From Verrucomicrobiota bacterium (GTDB taxonomy: Bacteria; Verrucomicrobiota; Verrucomicrobiia; CAIQCK01): DNA of 64,000 bases. This document shows positions 26,095-36,134 of this stretch, piece by piece (the first letter of the stretch is position 1; each line of letters opens with the position of its first letter). The stretch covers positions 124,001-188,000 of the forward strand of contig JACRQF010000003.1 of the NCBI GenBank assembly GCA_016222825.1. The letters run 5' to 3'. A program made the position numbers and the translations under genes. Under the pieces are notes generated by a model. That model had not been told where the DNA came from, did not search any database, and was given only the letters and a program-made list of their open reading frames with translations.

Positions 26095-26516
26095 GAGTTA
26101 AGAGTTAAAAGTTAAGAGTTAAGAGTTTCGGAACGGCGGCGAGCGCCGGTTTTCGTGGAGAGAAGAATGGCGGAGAGGATGCGGATTAGTTGGTCGGTCT
26201 CGTTGTAGAGGTCGGCTAAACGGGCCGGTGGAACTAGGCCGGATTCGCGGATGAGGCGGAGCCAGTAGAGCGTCTCGCGAGCTTCTTTGTGTGCGATGGA
26301 CATCTTGGAGATGAAGTCGGCGCGGCTCTGGCCGGCTTGTGCTTCGTGGACGTTGGCGCCGATGGAAGTGCCGGCACGGAGCAACTGTTTGCCTAGCACA
26401 CGACCGGTTCCGTCCTTCTGGAGTTCCCGACAGAGCTTCACGATCCGTAACGCATAGCGGAACGACCGCTCCGCAATGTCAGGCTTCTGAACTCTTAACT
26501 CTTCACTCATAACTCT

Positions 26517-26520
<4 letters not shown>
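26095..26520 (-). mobile_element. 426-bp four-helix-bundle cassette 2 with inverted heptamer ends
   Basis: The left end (26095-26129, plus strand) is GAGTTAA x2, AAGTTAA, GAGTTAA, GAGTTTC. The right end (26489-26520) is the inverse family, GAACTCTTAACTCTTCACTC onward, also with a 7-nt period. The moxR stop codon (26517-26519) is inside the right end, the four-helix-bundle ATG (26510) is also in it, and the stop of that gene is in the left end. The DUF58 start lies 7 bp past the left end. Size and placement mirror cassette 1, while the heptamer sequence differs. Confidence 0.6.
26112..26510 (-). CDS. Four-helix-bundle protein (23S rRNA IVS-type/S23 family), cassette 2
   Basis: A 132-residue protein of the TIGR02436/PF05635 four-helix-bundle family: helix 1 ERSFRYALRIVKLCRELQ, signature GKQLLRAGTSIGANVHEA (about residues 43-60), helix 3 AHKEARETLYWLRLIRESGL and helix 4 NETDQLIRILSAILLSTKT. 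It shares the signature and overall plan with the protein at 24668-25132, but is clearly a diverged homologue, not a recent copy. Both termini are encoded by heptamer arrays (MSEELRVQ at the start, SETLNS at the end), so the repeat supplies both the start and stop codons. It lies between moxR and the DUF58 gene, with 6 bp and 23 bp gaps. Its role in the MoxR/Bat system, if any, is unknown; I think it is a passenger. Confidence 0.85.
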   Translation of the reverse strand: MSEELRVQKPDIAERSFRYALRIVKLCRELQKDGTGRVLGKQLLRAGTSIGANVHEAQAGQSRADFISKMSIAHKEARETLYWLRLIRESGLVPPARLADLYNETDQLIRILSAILLSTKTGARRRSETLNS

Positions 26521-27574
<1,054 letters not shown>

Positions 27575-27578
<4 letters not shown>

Positions 27579-27886
27579 TTTCGATTTGCCTTTCGTCTTT
27601 CCTGAAATTTTTCCAACAGAGAGATGGCTTCATGGACTGGTGCAATCATGATATTGAGAATCAACATCATACCCGCGCAGCCAAGCCAAACGGCTACAAA
27701 GCCATCCCAACCCTCGCGAGCGGCCATAGCAAAGACCATGGCGCAAACTGTTGCCAGGCCAGCCACGAACAGTAGGTAGAGAACGAATCCCTTGACCAAG
27801 CGTGGATCTTTTCTCGCTCGAATGGCACCTCCGATGGTCGCAACTAATCCGAGAAGCACCCACACATACAGCAATGATATTTTCAT
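27575..27886 (-). CDS. Small membrane protein, unknown
   Basis: A 103-residue protein with three hydrophobic segments: about residues 4-21 ([17 protein letters not shown]), 32-54 ([20 protein letters not shown]) and 63-83 ([19 protein letters not shown]). It has a basic C-terminus ([11 protein letters not shown]). I recognise no family. It begins 6 bp after the stop of the toroid protein and overlaps moxR by 4 bp, so it is clearly part of the operon. A role in anchoring or signalling to MoxR is only a guess. Confidence 0.7.
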
Positions 27887-27892
27887 AATCGC

Positions 27893-28948
27893 TTACCTCT
27901 GAAAAATCGGCACGTAGTCATACGGCAACTGTAGCGCGATGCAGGCGATGGCGGTGCCATAGACGGGGCCGACGCCGTCGCCGTTCCAGGAGCCGTCGGC
28001 GTTCTGCGTGCCGACGAGGCGGTCGCGGAGGGCGACGAAGTAACTGTCCCAGCGCTTGTCGTGGACCTGATACATCGCCTGCGACATGTAGAGATGGGCG
28101 TAGAACCAGTGGCCGTAGGTTTCGCGGCCGTTGGGGGTGACGGTGCGGAGGACGTAGTCGAGGCACTTGACGGTCATCGGGCTGTCGTAACGGCCGCTGG
28201 CGTAGAGCGTGGCGACGGCGGCGGCGCTGATGGGCGGGCGGCTGCCGCCGCGTTGGGCGAGCGAGTAGCTGATGCCGCCGTCGGGGTTCTGGCAGAGTTC
28301 GAGATACTTCACAGCGCGCTCGATGGTGGAGCGCGGGACCTTGATGCCGGCGTTGCGGCAGGCGCGGAGGCCCTGGATCTGGGTGACGGTGACGGAACCT
28401 TCGTCGCCGCTGCCGTCGGGCGTGTAGATCCAGCCGCCGGCGGGACTCTGGGAGCGGGCGGTCAACTCGACGGCGCGATGGAGCACGTTGCGGAGGCGGG
28501 TCTCGGTTTTCTCGTCGGCGGTTTCGCCGAGGCACTCGGCGAGGAAGAGCATGGCGAAACCGTGGCCGTGCATGGAGCGGCCTTCCATGGCGCTGGTGAT
28601 GACGCCGCTGGTGCTGGCCTCGGCCTCGGCGAGGAGGAACTGGACTGCGCGCTTGAGGTTCGGCGCGAACTTCCCCTCGCGCGGCGTGCTGCCGTTGGCC
28701 AGGAGCGCGAGGCCGGCGAGGGCGGTCATGGCGGTCGGGTAGCTGCCCATGTTGCCGGCGTTGAACCACGAGCCGGTCGGGTTCTGCGTCTCGGCGAGAT
28801 ACTGGAGGGCACGGTTAATGGCGCGAAGGGTTTCGTCGTTGATGTGCTGGGGCAGCGCGGCGGGCTGCTGCGAGAAGGCGCGGCCGCCGGCAAGAGCAAA
28901 TGCCAGCGTCGTGCCGACCAGAGAGCGGATGAATCGCCAATGCTTCAC
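27893..28948 (-). CDS. Exported squalene-cyclase/prenyltransferase-like toroid protein
   Basis: A 351-residue protein with a Sec signal (WRFIRSLVGTTLAFALAGG, cleaved near FSQQ), placing it in the periplasm. The rest is an alpha-alpha toroid built of repeats with QW-like motifs: QNPTGSWFNAG (about 55), QSPAGGWIYTPDGSG (about 165), QNPDGGISYS (about 228) and QNADGSWNGDGVGP (about 318). The catalytic DxDD of true squalene-hopene cyclases is not seen, so it is probably a non-cyclising binding protein. Proteins of this kind are frequent in the MoxR/DUF58/Bat clusters of planctomycetes and verrucomicrobia. It is the first gene of the operon seen here, and the promoter should lie in 28949-29129. Confidence 0.85.
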   Translation of the reverse strand: MKHWRFIRSLVGTTLAFALAGGRAFSQQPAALPQHINDETLRAINRALQYLAETQNPTGSWFNAGNMGSYPTAMTALAGLALLANGSTPREGKFAPNLKRAVQFLLAEAEASTSGVITSAMEGRSMHGHGFAMLFLAECLGETADEKTETRLRNVLHRAVELTARSQSPAGGWIYTPDGSGDEGSVTVTQIQGLRACRNAGIKVPRSTIERAVKYLELCQNPDGGISYSLAQRGGSRPPISAAAVATLYASGRYDSPMTVKCLDYVLRTVTPNGRETYGHWFYAHLYMSQAMYQVHDKRWDSYFVALRDRLVGTQNADGSWNGDGVGPVYGTAIACIALQLPYDYVPIFQR

Positions 28949-29129
28949 GACGGTGGCTTACACTGGCGAAAACCGCCGCGGTTGCAAACCTTTTTACGCC
29001 TTTCTACACCGTCGCCAAGCCAATCGGTTCATGCATTGCCCAACTTTCGGGAGTTTCCGGTTGTCAGGCTGGGGGGTGGTCGCTATATTCGCGCCGCATT
29101 TTGAGCCGCCGAACTGGCGGCGTGCATGT

Positions 29130-29215
29130 GCGGTCGTGGCGGAATGGCAGACGCGCTAGGCTCAGGACCTAGTGGCCGCAAGGCCGTGGAGGTTCAACTC
29201 CTCTCGACCGCACCA
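29130..29215 (+). tRNA. tRNA-Leu (CAG anticodon)
   Basis: An 86-nt cloverleaf: acceptor stem GCGGTCG pairs with CGACCGC, anticodon stem CTAGG/CCTAG holds loop CTCAGGA (anticodon CAG at its centre), a long class-II variable arm TGGCCGCAAGGCCGT, T arm GGAGGTTCAACTCCT, discriminator A and an encoded CCA end. The long variable arm and the anticodon together identify Leu. It is followed after 30 bp by the CBM48 gene. Confidence 0.97.
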
Positions 29216-29245
29216 TTTACTGAAATTCTTGTGGGAGGAGATGAG

Positions 29246-29842
29246 ATGGAAAACGATTTGAAGAAGCCAACAGGCGGAAAACGCACCAGCGTTGGCCGCC
29301 CGACCCGGAAATCAGCCCCCGCGCCCTTACCGCCGGAAGCCAGCGCGCGCGTGAGCGCCGCCGCGGCTGCGGCGGGAGCTGTGAAATCAGCACCGACGCC
29401 CGCGCCGGCAATGCCAGCCAAACCGGCGGCGCCAATTTCTGCGCCTGTCGCGAAACCGACCGCGCCAGTCGTGGCGAAACCCGTGATGCCTGCTCCGCCG
29501 CCCGTGGCGAAGCCCGCCGTGCCGGTCATGGCGAGGCCGGTGCCGCCCGCGCCGAAGATCGTCCCGCCCACGGTTGTGCCCGTGGCCGCGCGGAAGGTGG
29601 AGATGAGCTTCGACGCGCCGTTCGCGAAGTTCGTCAACATCGCCGGCGACTTCAACGGCTGGGAAATGACGACACTGGTGTTGCGCAAGACCGAGGGCGT
29701 CTGGAAGATCACGTTGGAGCTGAAGCCGGGAACCTACCAATACAAGTTCCTCGTGGACGGCGAGTGGGTGAACGACCCCAACAACGTCCGCACCGCGCCG
29801 AACCAGTTTGGATCGCTCAACAACGTGCTGGCGGTGAACTGA
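29246..29842 (+). CDS. Ala/Pro-rich protein with C-terminal glycogen-binding (CBM48/AMPK-type) domain
   Basis: A 198-residue cytoplasmic protein. The ATG at 29246 follows a near-perfect Shine-Dalgarno (GGGAGGAG, 29233-29240); an in-frame start further upstream would lie inside the tRNA. Residues 1-25 are basic and about 30-115 are a low-complexity Ala/Pro/Lys/Val linker with PVAKP-type repeats. Residues about 118-198 are an isoamylase-N/CBM48 fold: VNIAGDFNGWEMT carries the aromatic sugar-binding residue, and GVWKITLELKPGTYQYKFLV is the signature of the AMPK beta glycogen-binding domain. Such a stand-alone module would tether something to glycogen or starch. It lies 30 bp upstream of a GT4 glycosyltransferase, likely co-transcribed, which suggests a role in glycogen metabolism. 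Confidence 0.88.
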   Translation: MENDLKKPTGGKRTSVGRPTRKSAPAPLPPEASARVSAAAAAAGAVKSAPTPAPAMPAKPAAPISAPVAKPTAPVVAKPVMPAPPPVAKPAVPVMARPVPPAPKIVPPTVVPVAARKVEMSFDAPFAKFVNIAGDFNGWEMTTLVLRKTEGVWKITLELKPGTYQYKFLVDGEWVNDPNNVRTAPNQFGSLNNVLAVN

Positions 29843-29872
29843 GCCAGACCGGGAAGGCCCAGGATCAAAAAT

Positions 29873-31033
29873 ATGCGCATCGCCCTTTGCGCGTGGGAGT
29901 CGCTGCACTCGATCGCGGTCGGCGGCCTCGCGGTTCACGTTACAGAACTGGCCGCTGGCCTCGAACGCGCCGGCCACGAAGTCCACGTCTTCACCCGCCG
30001 TGGCCCGCTGCAACAAGCCTACGAGCGCATCTACGGCGTCCACTACCATCGCGTTGCGCACGCGCTGCACCAGGATTTCGTCGCCGAGATCCTCGACCTG
30101 AACCGCGCGATGATCAACGCGGTCTGGCAGACCGAGGATTACCTGCGCGCGGAGTTCGACGTGGTTCACTGCCATGACTGGCTCACCGCCTCGGCGGGCG
30201 AGTGGGCAAAGAAAGGCCGGAATCGGAAGTTCATCCTGACGATGCACTCGACCGACTACGGCCGGAACGGGAACAACTTCTACGAAGGCCGATGCCGGCA
30301 GATTCGCGACCTGGAGTGGCGCGGCAGCTACGAGGCGGCGAAGATCATCACCGTCTCCGCCGCGCTGGGCGAGGAGTTGGCGTGGATTTACCAGGTGCCG
30401 CGCGAAAAGATGACGGTGATCTACAACGGCGTCAGCTATCACCACTTCGACGGGCCGTTTGATCCGGGGCCGTTGAAGATGCAGATCGGCATCGGGCCGT
30501 GGGAGCCGATGGTGCTCTTCAGCGGGCGCATGACGCAGCAGAAGGGGCCGGACATTTTGATGGAAACGCTGCCGGAGTTGCGCGGTGCGAACCCGAAAGC
30601 GCGCTACGTGTTCATGGGCGACGGCGACATGCGCTGGCGGCTCCAGCAACGCGCGAAGGAGTTGCGCGTGGATGAAATCTGCCGCTTCGTGGGCCATCGC
30701 ACCGGTCAGGGCTTGGTGGAGATGTTCCAGGCCGCCGACGTAGTGGCGGTGCCGAGCCGCAACGAGCCTTTCGGACTGGTAATCCTCGAAGCATGGAGCG
30801 CCGGCAAACCCGTCGTTGCCACGAACCACGGCGGCCCGAACGAGTTTGTCTGGCACGGCGTCACCGGCCTGAAGACCGCGCCCAAGGTGCCGGAACTGAC
30901 CGGCTCGATGGCGGAGTTGTTGAGCGACTGGGACCGCGCGCGTTGGATGGGCCAGAACGGCCGCGCCGCCGTGGAGCGCGCGTTCACGTGGGACCGCATC
31001 GCCGCCGAGACGCTGAACGTCTATCGCAGTTAG
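29873..31033 (+). CDS. GT4-family glycosyltransferase, glycogen-synthase-like
   Basis: A 386-residue GT-B fold enzyme. The N-terminal Rossmann domain starts MRIALCAWESLHSIAVGGLA, with the GG-LA-HV loop that binds donor sugar nucleotide. VVHCHDWLTA near 100 is the conserved H-x-D-W of glycogen-synthase-like GT4 enzymes. The C-terminal domain shows VLFSGRMTQQKGPDIL (about 214), the donor-binding KG, and EPFGLVILEAWSAGKPVVA (about 302) with the E-x7-E motif. A retaining alpha-glucosyl transfer, such as a maltose-1-phosphate synthase or GlgA-like reaction, is likely given the CBM48 protein upstream. The exact donor (ADP- or UDP-glucose) is not readable. Confidence 0.85.
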   Translation: MRIALCAWESLHSIAVGGLAVHVTELAAGLERAGHEVHVFTRRGPLQQAYERIYGVHYHRVAHALHQDFVAEILDLNRAMINAVWQTEDYLRAEFDVVHCHDWLTASAGEWAKKGRNRKFILTMHSTDYGRNGNNFYEGRCRQIRDLEWRGSYEAAKIITVSAALGEELAWIYQVPREKMTVIYNGVSYHHFDGPFDPGPLKMQIGIGPWEPMVLFSGRMTQQKGPDILMETLPELRGANPKARYVFMGDGDMRWRLQQRAKELRVDEICRFVGHRTGQGLVEMFQAADVVAVPSRNEPFGLVILEAWSAGKPVVATNHGGPNEFVWHGVTGLKTAPKVPELTGSMAELLSDWDRARWMGQNGRAAVERAFTWDRIAAETLNVYRS

Positions 31034-31107
31034 GCTTTCGACTTGGCAGCAACCGGAAATTCCGCTGGCTTGCGCCGTCAGAATCCTTCTACAGTCCCGC
31101 CTCGAAC

Positions 31108-32007
31108 ATGAATCGCGACCATTTGAGCGGCGTGCTCTGGACCATTGCTTCGACGGTGATGTTCAGCCTCATGACGCTCTTTGCACGGCTGGCGCACGAT
31201 TGGGCCGGCTTGGGCGCGTGGAAGACGGTGGAAATCCGCTGCCTTTTCAGCATGGGCGCCGTGCTCGTGTTGAGCGCGCTGACGCACCGGCCGCTGCGGT
31301 TCGTGAACCGTTCGTGGCTCGTGTCGCGCGGCCTGTTCGGCGCGATCGCGGTGGTGCTCTTCTTCTTCGCCATCAACATCATCGGCGTGGCCAAGGCGAC
31401 CATCCTCGTTTACACCTGCCCGATGTGGGCCGGCCTGCTCTCGCCAATGCTGCTCGGCGACCGCGTCGGCAAGGGCCTCTGGGCGAGCGTGATTGTCGTG
31501 TTCGCCGGCCTCTACCTCATCATCGTGCCTCCGGGCGATTTTACCGGCGTGAGCTGGTTCGACCTGCTGGCGCTCAGCGGCGGCCTGCTCTCCGGCATCG
31601 CGGTCCTCTCGGTGAAGAAGCTGCGCGAGACCGACTCGACGATGGCGATTCTGTTTTCGCAGGCGTTCTTCGGCTGGCTCATCGTGGGCGTGCCCGCGGC
31701 GCGCGAAGGCTACGCGATTTCGCCGATGGGCTGGGCGCTGCTGATCGCGGTGGGCGTGTTCGCCGTGGCGGGCCAGATGCAGATGACCTACGCCTACAAA
31801 CACGTCGGCGGCACCGAGGGCGCGCTGCTCGGCACGTTGACGCCGGTGTTCAATGTTTTCATCGGGCTTTTCATGTTCAACGAAGAGGTTGGCGTGCGCG
31901 GACTGGCCGGCTGCGTGATCGTGCTGGCGGGCTGCATCTACGCCGCACTGCCGCCGCGCGTGCCGCCCGCGCTGGCCGAGGCGGAGGCGAGTGACCGCTT
32001 GACGTGA
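31108..32007 (+). CDS. EamA/DMT-family transporter
   Basis: A 299-residue inner-membrane protein with ten hydrophobic segments arranged as two EamA repeats of five helices each. The first repeat starts at HLSGVLWTIASTVMFSLMTL and the second at VSWFDLLALSGGLLSGIAVL. A loop with TLTPVFNVFIGLFMFNEEV near residue 250 is the conserved P-F-E segment of the family. The start at 31108 is chosen because the region upstream in frame lies inside the GT4 gene. DMT members export metabolites or amino acids and the substrate is unknown. It is 22 bp from the next gene. Confidence 0.88.
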   Translation: MNRDHLSGVLWTIASTVMFSLMTLFARLAHDWAGLGAWKTVEIRCLFSMGAVLVLSALTHRPLRFVNRSWLVSRGLFGAIAVVLFFFAINIIGVAKATILVYTCPMWAGLLSPMLLGDRVGKGLWASVIVVFAGLYLIIVPPGDFTGVSWFDLLALSGGLLSGIAVLSVKKLRETDSTMAILFSQAFFGWLIVGVPAAREGYAISPMGWALLIAVGVFAVAGQMQMTYAYKHVGGTEGALLGTLTPVFNVFIGLFMFNEEVGVRGLAGCVIVLAGCIYAALPPRVPPALAEAEASDRLT

Positions 32008-32028
32008 CGCTGCCCAGCGGGCACAAGA

Positions 32029-32994
32029 ATGAGCCGAGTGAAGAACCGCAAACCCAGTTTCTTCCGCCCGGTGTTCGCCAGGAGCATCGCCGGTGTCTTG
32101 CTGCTGGCACTCTTATCCGCAGCCACTCCCAGCGGTGCAATCGTCTTCTACTCGACGGGCGACCAAAACTACAACACCACCGCTCCCACCGGCGCGCTGA
32201 CCAATAGCGGCTGGCAGTTCGAAGGTTACTGGGGCGTCTGCATGGGCACGGCCATCGCGTCGAACTTCTTCATTACCGCCAAACATTATACTGATCCCAT
32301 AGTCGGCGACCCGTTCTTGCTGAACGGTGTCAGCTACACCACCACGGCCAAATATGAGGACCCCAACAGCGACTTGGCCCTCTGGAGAATAAGCGGCTCT
32401 TTTCCCTCGTGGGCGCCGATCTACACCGGCAGCAGCGAGGTTGGCTCGCCGCTGGTCGTGTTCGGCGCGGGCTACGGGCGCGGCGCGGAAGTGTGGGCGG
32501 AAGGCGATCTGAAAGGCTGGCAGGCGGGCGGCAGCAACGTGAAACGCTGGGGCACGAACGTGGTGGCCGGGACAACAACCTATCAAGGTTCCACGTTGCT
32601 CTACGCCGACTTCGATGCCGGCCCCGGCGCCAACGAAGCCACGCTGGCGGTCGCCGACTCCGGCGGCGGCGTCTTCATCCAGCAGAACTCCATCTGGTCG
32701 CTGGCCGGCGTCAACTTTACGGTGGACAGCCCGTTTAACACCACCAACAGCGGCGACGGTTTCAACGCGGCCATCTTCGACGCAGGCGGCCTCTACTACA
32801 AGCCAAGCGACACATGGACTTACATTCCCAATCAACCCGCCGACATTCCCGCCAGCTTCTACGCCACCAGCATCTCCGCGCGCCAGGACTGGATCATGAG
32901 CATCATCGTTCCCGAGCCATCCACTTCCGCGCTGGTGGCTCTCGGTTTCGCCGTTTTTCTGGCAACCGCCCGCCGCGCTTCCAGACGCCGCTGA
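32029..32994 (+). CDS. PEP-CTERM protein with trypsin-like serine-protease fold
   Basis: A 321-residue exported protein. A signal peptide covers about residues 1-37 (basic N-region, then AGVLLLALLSAATPSGAI). The body has the three elements of a chymotrypsin-fold protease in order: His in FFITAKHYTD (about 88), Asp in NSDLALWRI (about 116) and Ser in ADSGGGVFI (about 210), equivalent to TAAHC, DIALL and GDSGG. The C-terminus is a PEP-CTERM sorting signal (VPEPSTSALVALGFAVFLA then RRASRRR), which exosortase would cleave so that the protein reaches the envelope or exopolysaccharide. No exosortase gene is in this window. An active protease is likely but not certain. Confidence 0.85.
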   Translation: MSRVKNRKPSFFRPVFARSIAGVLLLALLSAATPSGAIVFYSTGDQNYNTTAPTGALTNSGWQFEGYWGVCMGTAIASNFFITAKHYTDPIVGDPFLLNGVSYTTTAKYEDPNSDLALWRISGSFPSWAPIYTGSSEVGSPLVVFGAGYGRGAEVWAEGDLKGWQAGGSNVKRWGTNVVAGTTTYQGSTLLYADFDAGPGANEATLAVADSGGGVFIQQNSIWSLAGVNFTVDSPFNTTNSGDGFNAAIFDAGGLYYKPSDTWTYIPNQPADIPASFYATSISARQDWIMSIIVPEPSTSALVALGFAVFLATARRASRRR

Positions 32995-33065
32995 TTCCAA
33001 ACAACTGGTTGCCGGCTTGGGTCTGGTGTGATAGAAGCACAGCCCAACGAAAGGATAACACTACT

Positions 33066-33854
33066 ATGCGTCTCCCTCTGATTGCTCTCATCGCCGCCGC
33101 GCTGTTGTGCGGCGCGCTGCCCGGTTCGGCTGCCGATGCCCAGTCCGCTAAAATCAAACTCCTCCTCATCACCGGCGACGACGTCGGCGCGCACAAGTGG
33201 CAGGAAACCGCGCCGGCCACACGCGACATCCTGGCGAAGTCAGGCCGGTTCGATGTGAAGGTTGTCGAGGATCTTGCCTGTCTCGACAACGCCGACGAAC
33301 TGAAGCCGTTTGACGTGATCTTCCTGCACCGCTACCACACCAAGGGCCATCTCAGTGACAAGGGCAAAGAGAACCTGCTGAGCTTCGTCAAGGACGGCAA
33401 AGGTTTTGTCGTCGCCCACCTCGCCAGCGCGTCTTTCGGGCTGCGCAAGAAGAAGGAGGGAGACAAGATGGTCGTCGTTCAGGAGCCGTGGGAAGAGTTC
33501 CAGAAGCTCTGCGGCCGGGTTTGGGTCATGGGAACCTCCGGTCATGGCCCGCGCGCGCCGTTCAAGGTCAAGATCGTCAATGCGAAGAACCCGATTGTCA
33601 AAGGCATCGCGGACTTCGAGGCTGACGACGAGCTTTACGCCAAGCTGCAAGGCGACGCGAAGATCAACGTCCTCGCGACCGCCGATTCCGACTGGAGCAA
33701 GAAGACCGAACCGCTGGTCTTTACGCTGAACTATGGCAAGGGCCGCGTCTTTCATGAGGCGTTTGGCCACGACGTCAAGTCGCTCAAGAATGACAGCATC
33801 GAAAAGATCATCTGCCGTGGCTGCGAATGGGCCGCCACCGGCAAGGTGAAGTAG
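33066..33854 (+). CDS. Exported ThuA-like protein
   Basis: A 262-residue protein with a Sec signal (MRLPLIALIAAALLCGALPGSAAD). It begins after an AAAGGATA Shine-Dalgarno-like stretch. The body is a ThuA (trehalose-utilisation-like) class-I-GATase fold: IKLLLITGDDVGAHKWQ at the N-terminus, FDVIFLHRYH at about 82, VVAHLASASFG near 115, and the MGTSGHGPRAPFKVKI and PIVKGIADFEADDELYA segments characteristic of the family, ending VFHEAFGHDVKSL. ThuA proteins are implicated in sugar metabolism (3-keto-trehalose or related glycosides in rhizobia), and in verrucomicrobia they are often exported with Gfo/Idh/MocA and DUF1080 proteins. A hairpin terminator follows 20 bp after the stop. Confidence 0.87.
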   Translation: MRLPLIALIAAALLCGALPGSAADAQSAKIKLLLITGDDVGAHKWQETAPATRDILAKSGRFDVKVVEDLACLDNADELKPFDVIFLHRYHTKGHLSDKGKENLLSFVKDGKGFVVAHLASASFGLRKKKEGDKMVVVQEPWEEFQKLCGRVWVMGTSGHGPRAPFKVKIVNAKNPIVKGIADFEADDELYAKLQGDAKINVLATADSDWSKKTEPLVFTLNYGKGRVFHEAFGHDVKSLKNDSIEKIICRGCEWAATGKVK

Positions 33855-33874
33855 TTCAAACCAGAATTCGTCTT

Positions 33875-33917
33875 GAAGCGCGCGGCTTGCTGATGCGAGC
33901 CGCGCGCTTCCGTTTTC
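33875..33917 (+). terminator. Rho-independent terminator after the ThuA gene
   Basis: A perfect 13-bp stem (GAAGCGCGCGGCT / AGCCGCGCGCTTC) with a 10-nt loop, followed by CGTTTT. The remaining about 230 bp to dnaK hold the heat-shock promoter region; I see a TATAAA at about 34133 but no convincing -35 or CIRCE element. Confidence 0.85.
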
Positions 33918-34150
33918 GAGGTTGGCCGTGCCGCAGTTTGACTCAAAACTGCGTTTCATCGGTGGCAAGTGGGTCATGTCGGCACAAGTCGGAGCAGCTC
34001 TGGACATGATAAACCGGTCGCTTTTGCCATCGTAACTACCTGGCCTGGTGGAAATAGGATGCGGCTCTATCGCTTTCAGGCCTGTCGTGGCACTGCTGCT
34101 GCTTTTAAAAAGCGAACAGTAAAAGTCTGATTATAAACGACGAGGATATT

Positions 34151-36130
34151 ATGGCCAAAGTTCTTGGCATTGATTTGGGCACGACGAATTCCTGCATGGC
34201 AGTCATGGAGGGCGGCGAGCCGACAGTTTTGGAAAACTCCGAAGGCAAACGCACCACGCCTTCGGTCGTGGCGTTCACCAAGTCCGGCGAGCGGCTCGTC
34301 GGCGAAGCGGCGAAGCGCCAGGCGATCACCAACTCCCGCAATACGGTCTATTCCATCAAGCGGTTCATGGGCCGGAAGTTTGAGGAGATCCAGGAGGAGA
34401 TCAAGCGCGTGCCTTACAAGGTCGTGCGCGCCTCCAACGGCGACGCTTGCGTGGAGGTCGAGGTTGGCGGCGAGAAGAAGACGTTCAGCCCGCAGGAAAT
34501 CAGCGCGATGATCTTGCAGAAGCTGAAGGCCGACGCCGAGGTGCGCCTTGGCGAGAAGATTACCCAGGCGGTCATCACCGTGCCGGCCTACTTCAACAAC
34601 GCCCAGCGCGAGGCGACGAAGGACGCCGGCCGCATCGCGGGCCTCGAAGTGCTCCGCATCATCAACGAGCCGACCGCGGCGTCGCTCGCTTACGGCCTCG
34701 ACAAGAAGAAGGACGAGAAGATCGCGGTGTATGACCTCGGCGGCGGCACGTTCGACATCAGCGTGCTCGACATCGGCGACGGCGTGTTCGAGGTGAAGGC
34801 CACCAACGGCGACACCCACCTCGGCGGCGACGACTGGGACTCCCGGCTCATGGGCTGGGTGATTGACGATTTTCGCAAGGAGCACGGCATTGACTTGAAC
34901 AAGCAGCCGGACGCCTTGCAGCGAATCAAGGAGGAATCCGAGAAGGCCAAGATCGCCCTCTCCTCCGCGACAGAATACGAAATCAGCCTGCCGTTCGTCA
35001 CCGCGGACGCCAGCGGGCCGAAGCACATCCAGAAGAAGCTGACGCGTTCCAAGATGGAGGAACTGTGCGACGACCTGTTCGAGCGCACGGTGACGCCGGT
35101 GCACGCCTGCTTGAAGGACGCAAAGCTCGACACGAAGAGCATTGACGAACTCGTGCTCGTCGGCGGCATGACCCGCATGCCCCGCGTGGTCGAGACAGCC
35201 CACAAGCTCATCGGAAAAGCGCCGCACCAGGGCGTGAACCCCGACGAGGTGGTCGCCATCGGCGCGGGCATCCAGGGCGGCGTGCTCAAGGGCGAGGTCA
35301 CCGACGTGTTGCTGCTCGACGTGACGCCTCTGACGCTCGGCGTTGAGACGCGCGGCGGCATCATGGCGAAGATGATCCCGCGCAACACCACCATCCCGAC
35401 CCGCAAGAGCGAGATTTTTACCACCGCCGCCGACAACCAGACCAGTGTCGAGGTGAAGGTGTATCAGGGCGAGAACGACATGTGCCGGTTCAACCGGATG
35501 CTCGGCAATTTCCACCTCGACGGCATTCCGCCGGCGCCACAGATGGTGCCTCAGATCGAGGTGACGTTCGATATAGACGCCAACGGCATCCTGCACGTCA
35601 ACGCCAAGGACCTCGGCACCGGCAAGGAGCAGAAGATCACCATCACCGCCTCCAGTGGCCTCTCGAAGGACGACGTCGAAAAGCTGCGCAAGGAAGCCGA
35701 ATTGCACGCGGACGAGGACAAGAAGCTCCGCGAAAAGGCTGAGGCGCTCAACGAAGCCGAGCGGTCGGTCTATCAGGCGAAGAAGCTCCTGAAGGAATTC
35801 AAGGACAAGGTCAGCGACGACCAGAAGAAGAAGATCGAGAGCGGCGTGGAGAAAGTCGAGGAGGCGATCAAGAAGGACGACGCCGACGCGATGAAGAGCG
35901 CCGTCGAGTCGCTGAACGAAGCGTGGCATGAAATATCTTCCGCGTTGTATGCGCAGGCCAAGGCCGCGGCTCCGAAGCCCGGCACGCCGGCCGACGCGGC
36001 AGCAGCAGCGGGCGCGGGCGCCAGCGAAGGCGGCCCGGGCAAGGCGAAGTCCGGCGGCGGCAAGGAAGGCGAAGTGATTGACGCGGATTTCGAAGTCGTG
36101 GACGAGAACGACAAGAAGAAGAAGGAATAA
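34151..36130 (+). CDS. dnaK: Chaperone DnaK (Hsp70)
   Basis: A 659-residue Hsp70, close to the family's usual size. The nucleotide-binding domain (1-385) opens with [20 protein letters not shown] and contains [20 protein letters not shown] and [20 protein letters not shown]. The substrate-binding beta domain has [16 protein letters not shown] (about 395). The helical lid is followed by an Ala/Gly-rich tail and the terminal [18 protein letters not shown]. It folds and protects client proteins in the cytoplasm with DnaJ and GrpE, neither of which is in this window. It is followed after 96 bp by groES-groEL, an arrangement different from dnaK-dnaJ operons. A palindrome at 36135-36180 sits between. 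Confidence 0.98.
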   Translation: MAKVLGIDLGTTNSCMAVMEGGEPTVLENSEGKRTTPSVVAFTKSGERLVGEAAKRQAITNSRNTVYSIKRFMGRKFEEIQEEIKRVPYKVVRASNGDACVEVEVGGEKKTFSPQEISAMILQKLKADAEVRLGEKITQAVITVPAYFNNAQREATKDAGRIAGLEVLRIINEPTAASLAYGLDKKKDEKIAVYDLGGGTFDISVLDIGDGVFEVKATNGDTHLGGDDWDSRLMGWVIDDFRKEHGIDLNKQPDALQRIKEESEKAKIALSSATEYEISLPFVTADASGPKHIQKKLTRSKMEELCDDLFERTVTPVHACLKDAKLDTKSIDELVLVGGMTRMPRVVETAHKLIGKAPHQGVNPDEVVAIGAGIQGGVLKGEVTDVLLLDVTPLTLGVETRGGIMAKMIPRNTTIPTRKSEIFTTAADNQTSVEVKVYQGENDMCRFNRMLGNFHLDGIPPAPQMVPQIEVTFDIDANGILHVNAKDLGTGKEQKITITASSGLSKDDVEKLRKEAELHADEDKKLREKAEALNEAERSVYQAKKLLKEFKDKVSDDQKKKIESGVEKVEEAIKKDDADAMKSAVESLNEAWHEISSALYAQAKAAAPKPGTPADAAAAAGAGASEGGPGKAKSGGGKEGEVIDADFEVVDENDKKKKE

Positions 36131-36134
36131 CGTC

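Noticed and set aside
24668-26510. Four-helix-bundle proteins as Avd of a diversity-generating retroelement
   Set aside because: No reverse transcriptase, template repeat or variable repeat is in the window.
24668-26510. Four-helix-bundle genes as part of a 23S rRNA intervening sequence
   Set aside because: No rRNA sequence surrounds them; flanks are protein-coding genes.
29126-29245. Upstream extension of the CBM48 gene into tRNA-Leu
   Set aside because: The frame is open only by chance through the tRNA; a strong Shine-Dalgarno directly before ATG 29246 decides the start.
30793-31107. Extended N-terminus of the DMT transporter overlapping the GT4 gene
   Set aside because: The residues are Arg/Pro-rich shadow of the GT4 gene and the first membrane helix starts after ATG 31108.
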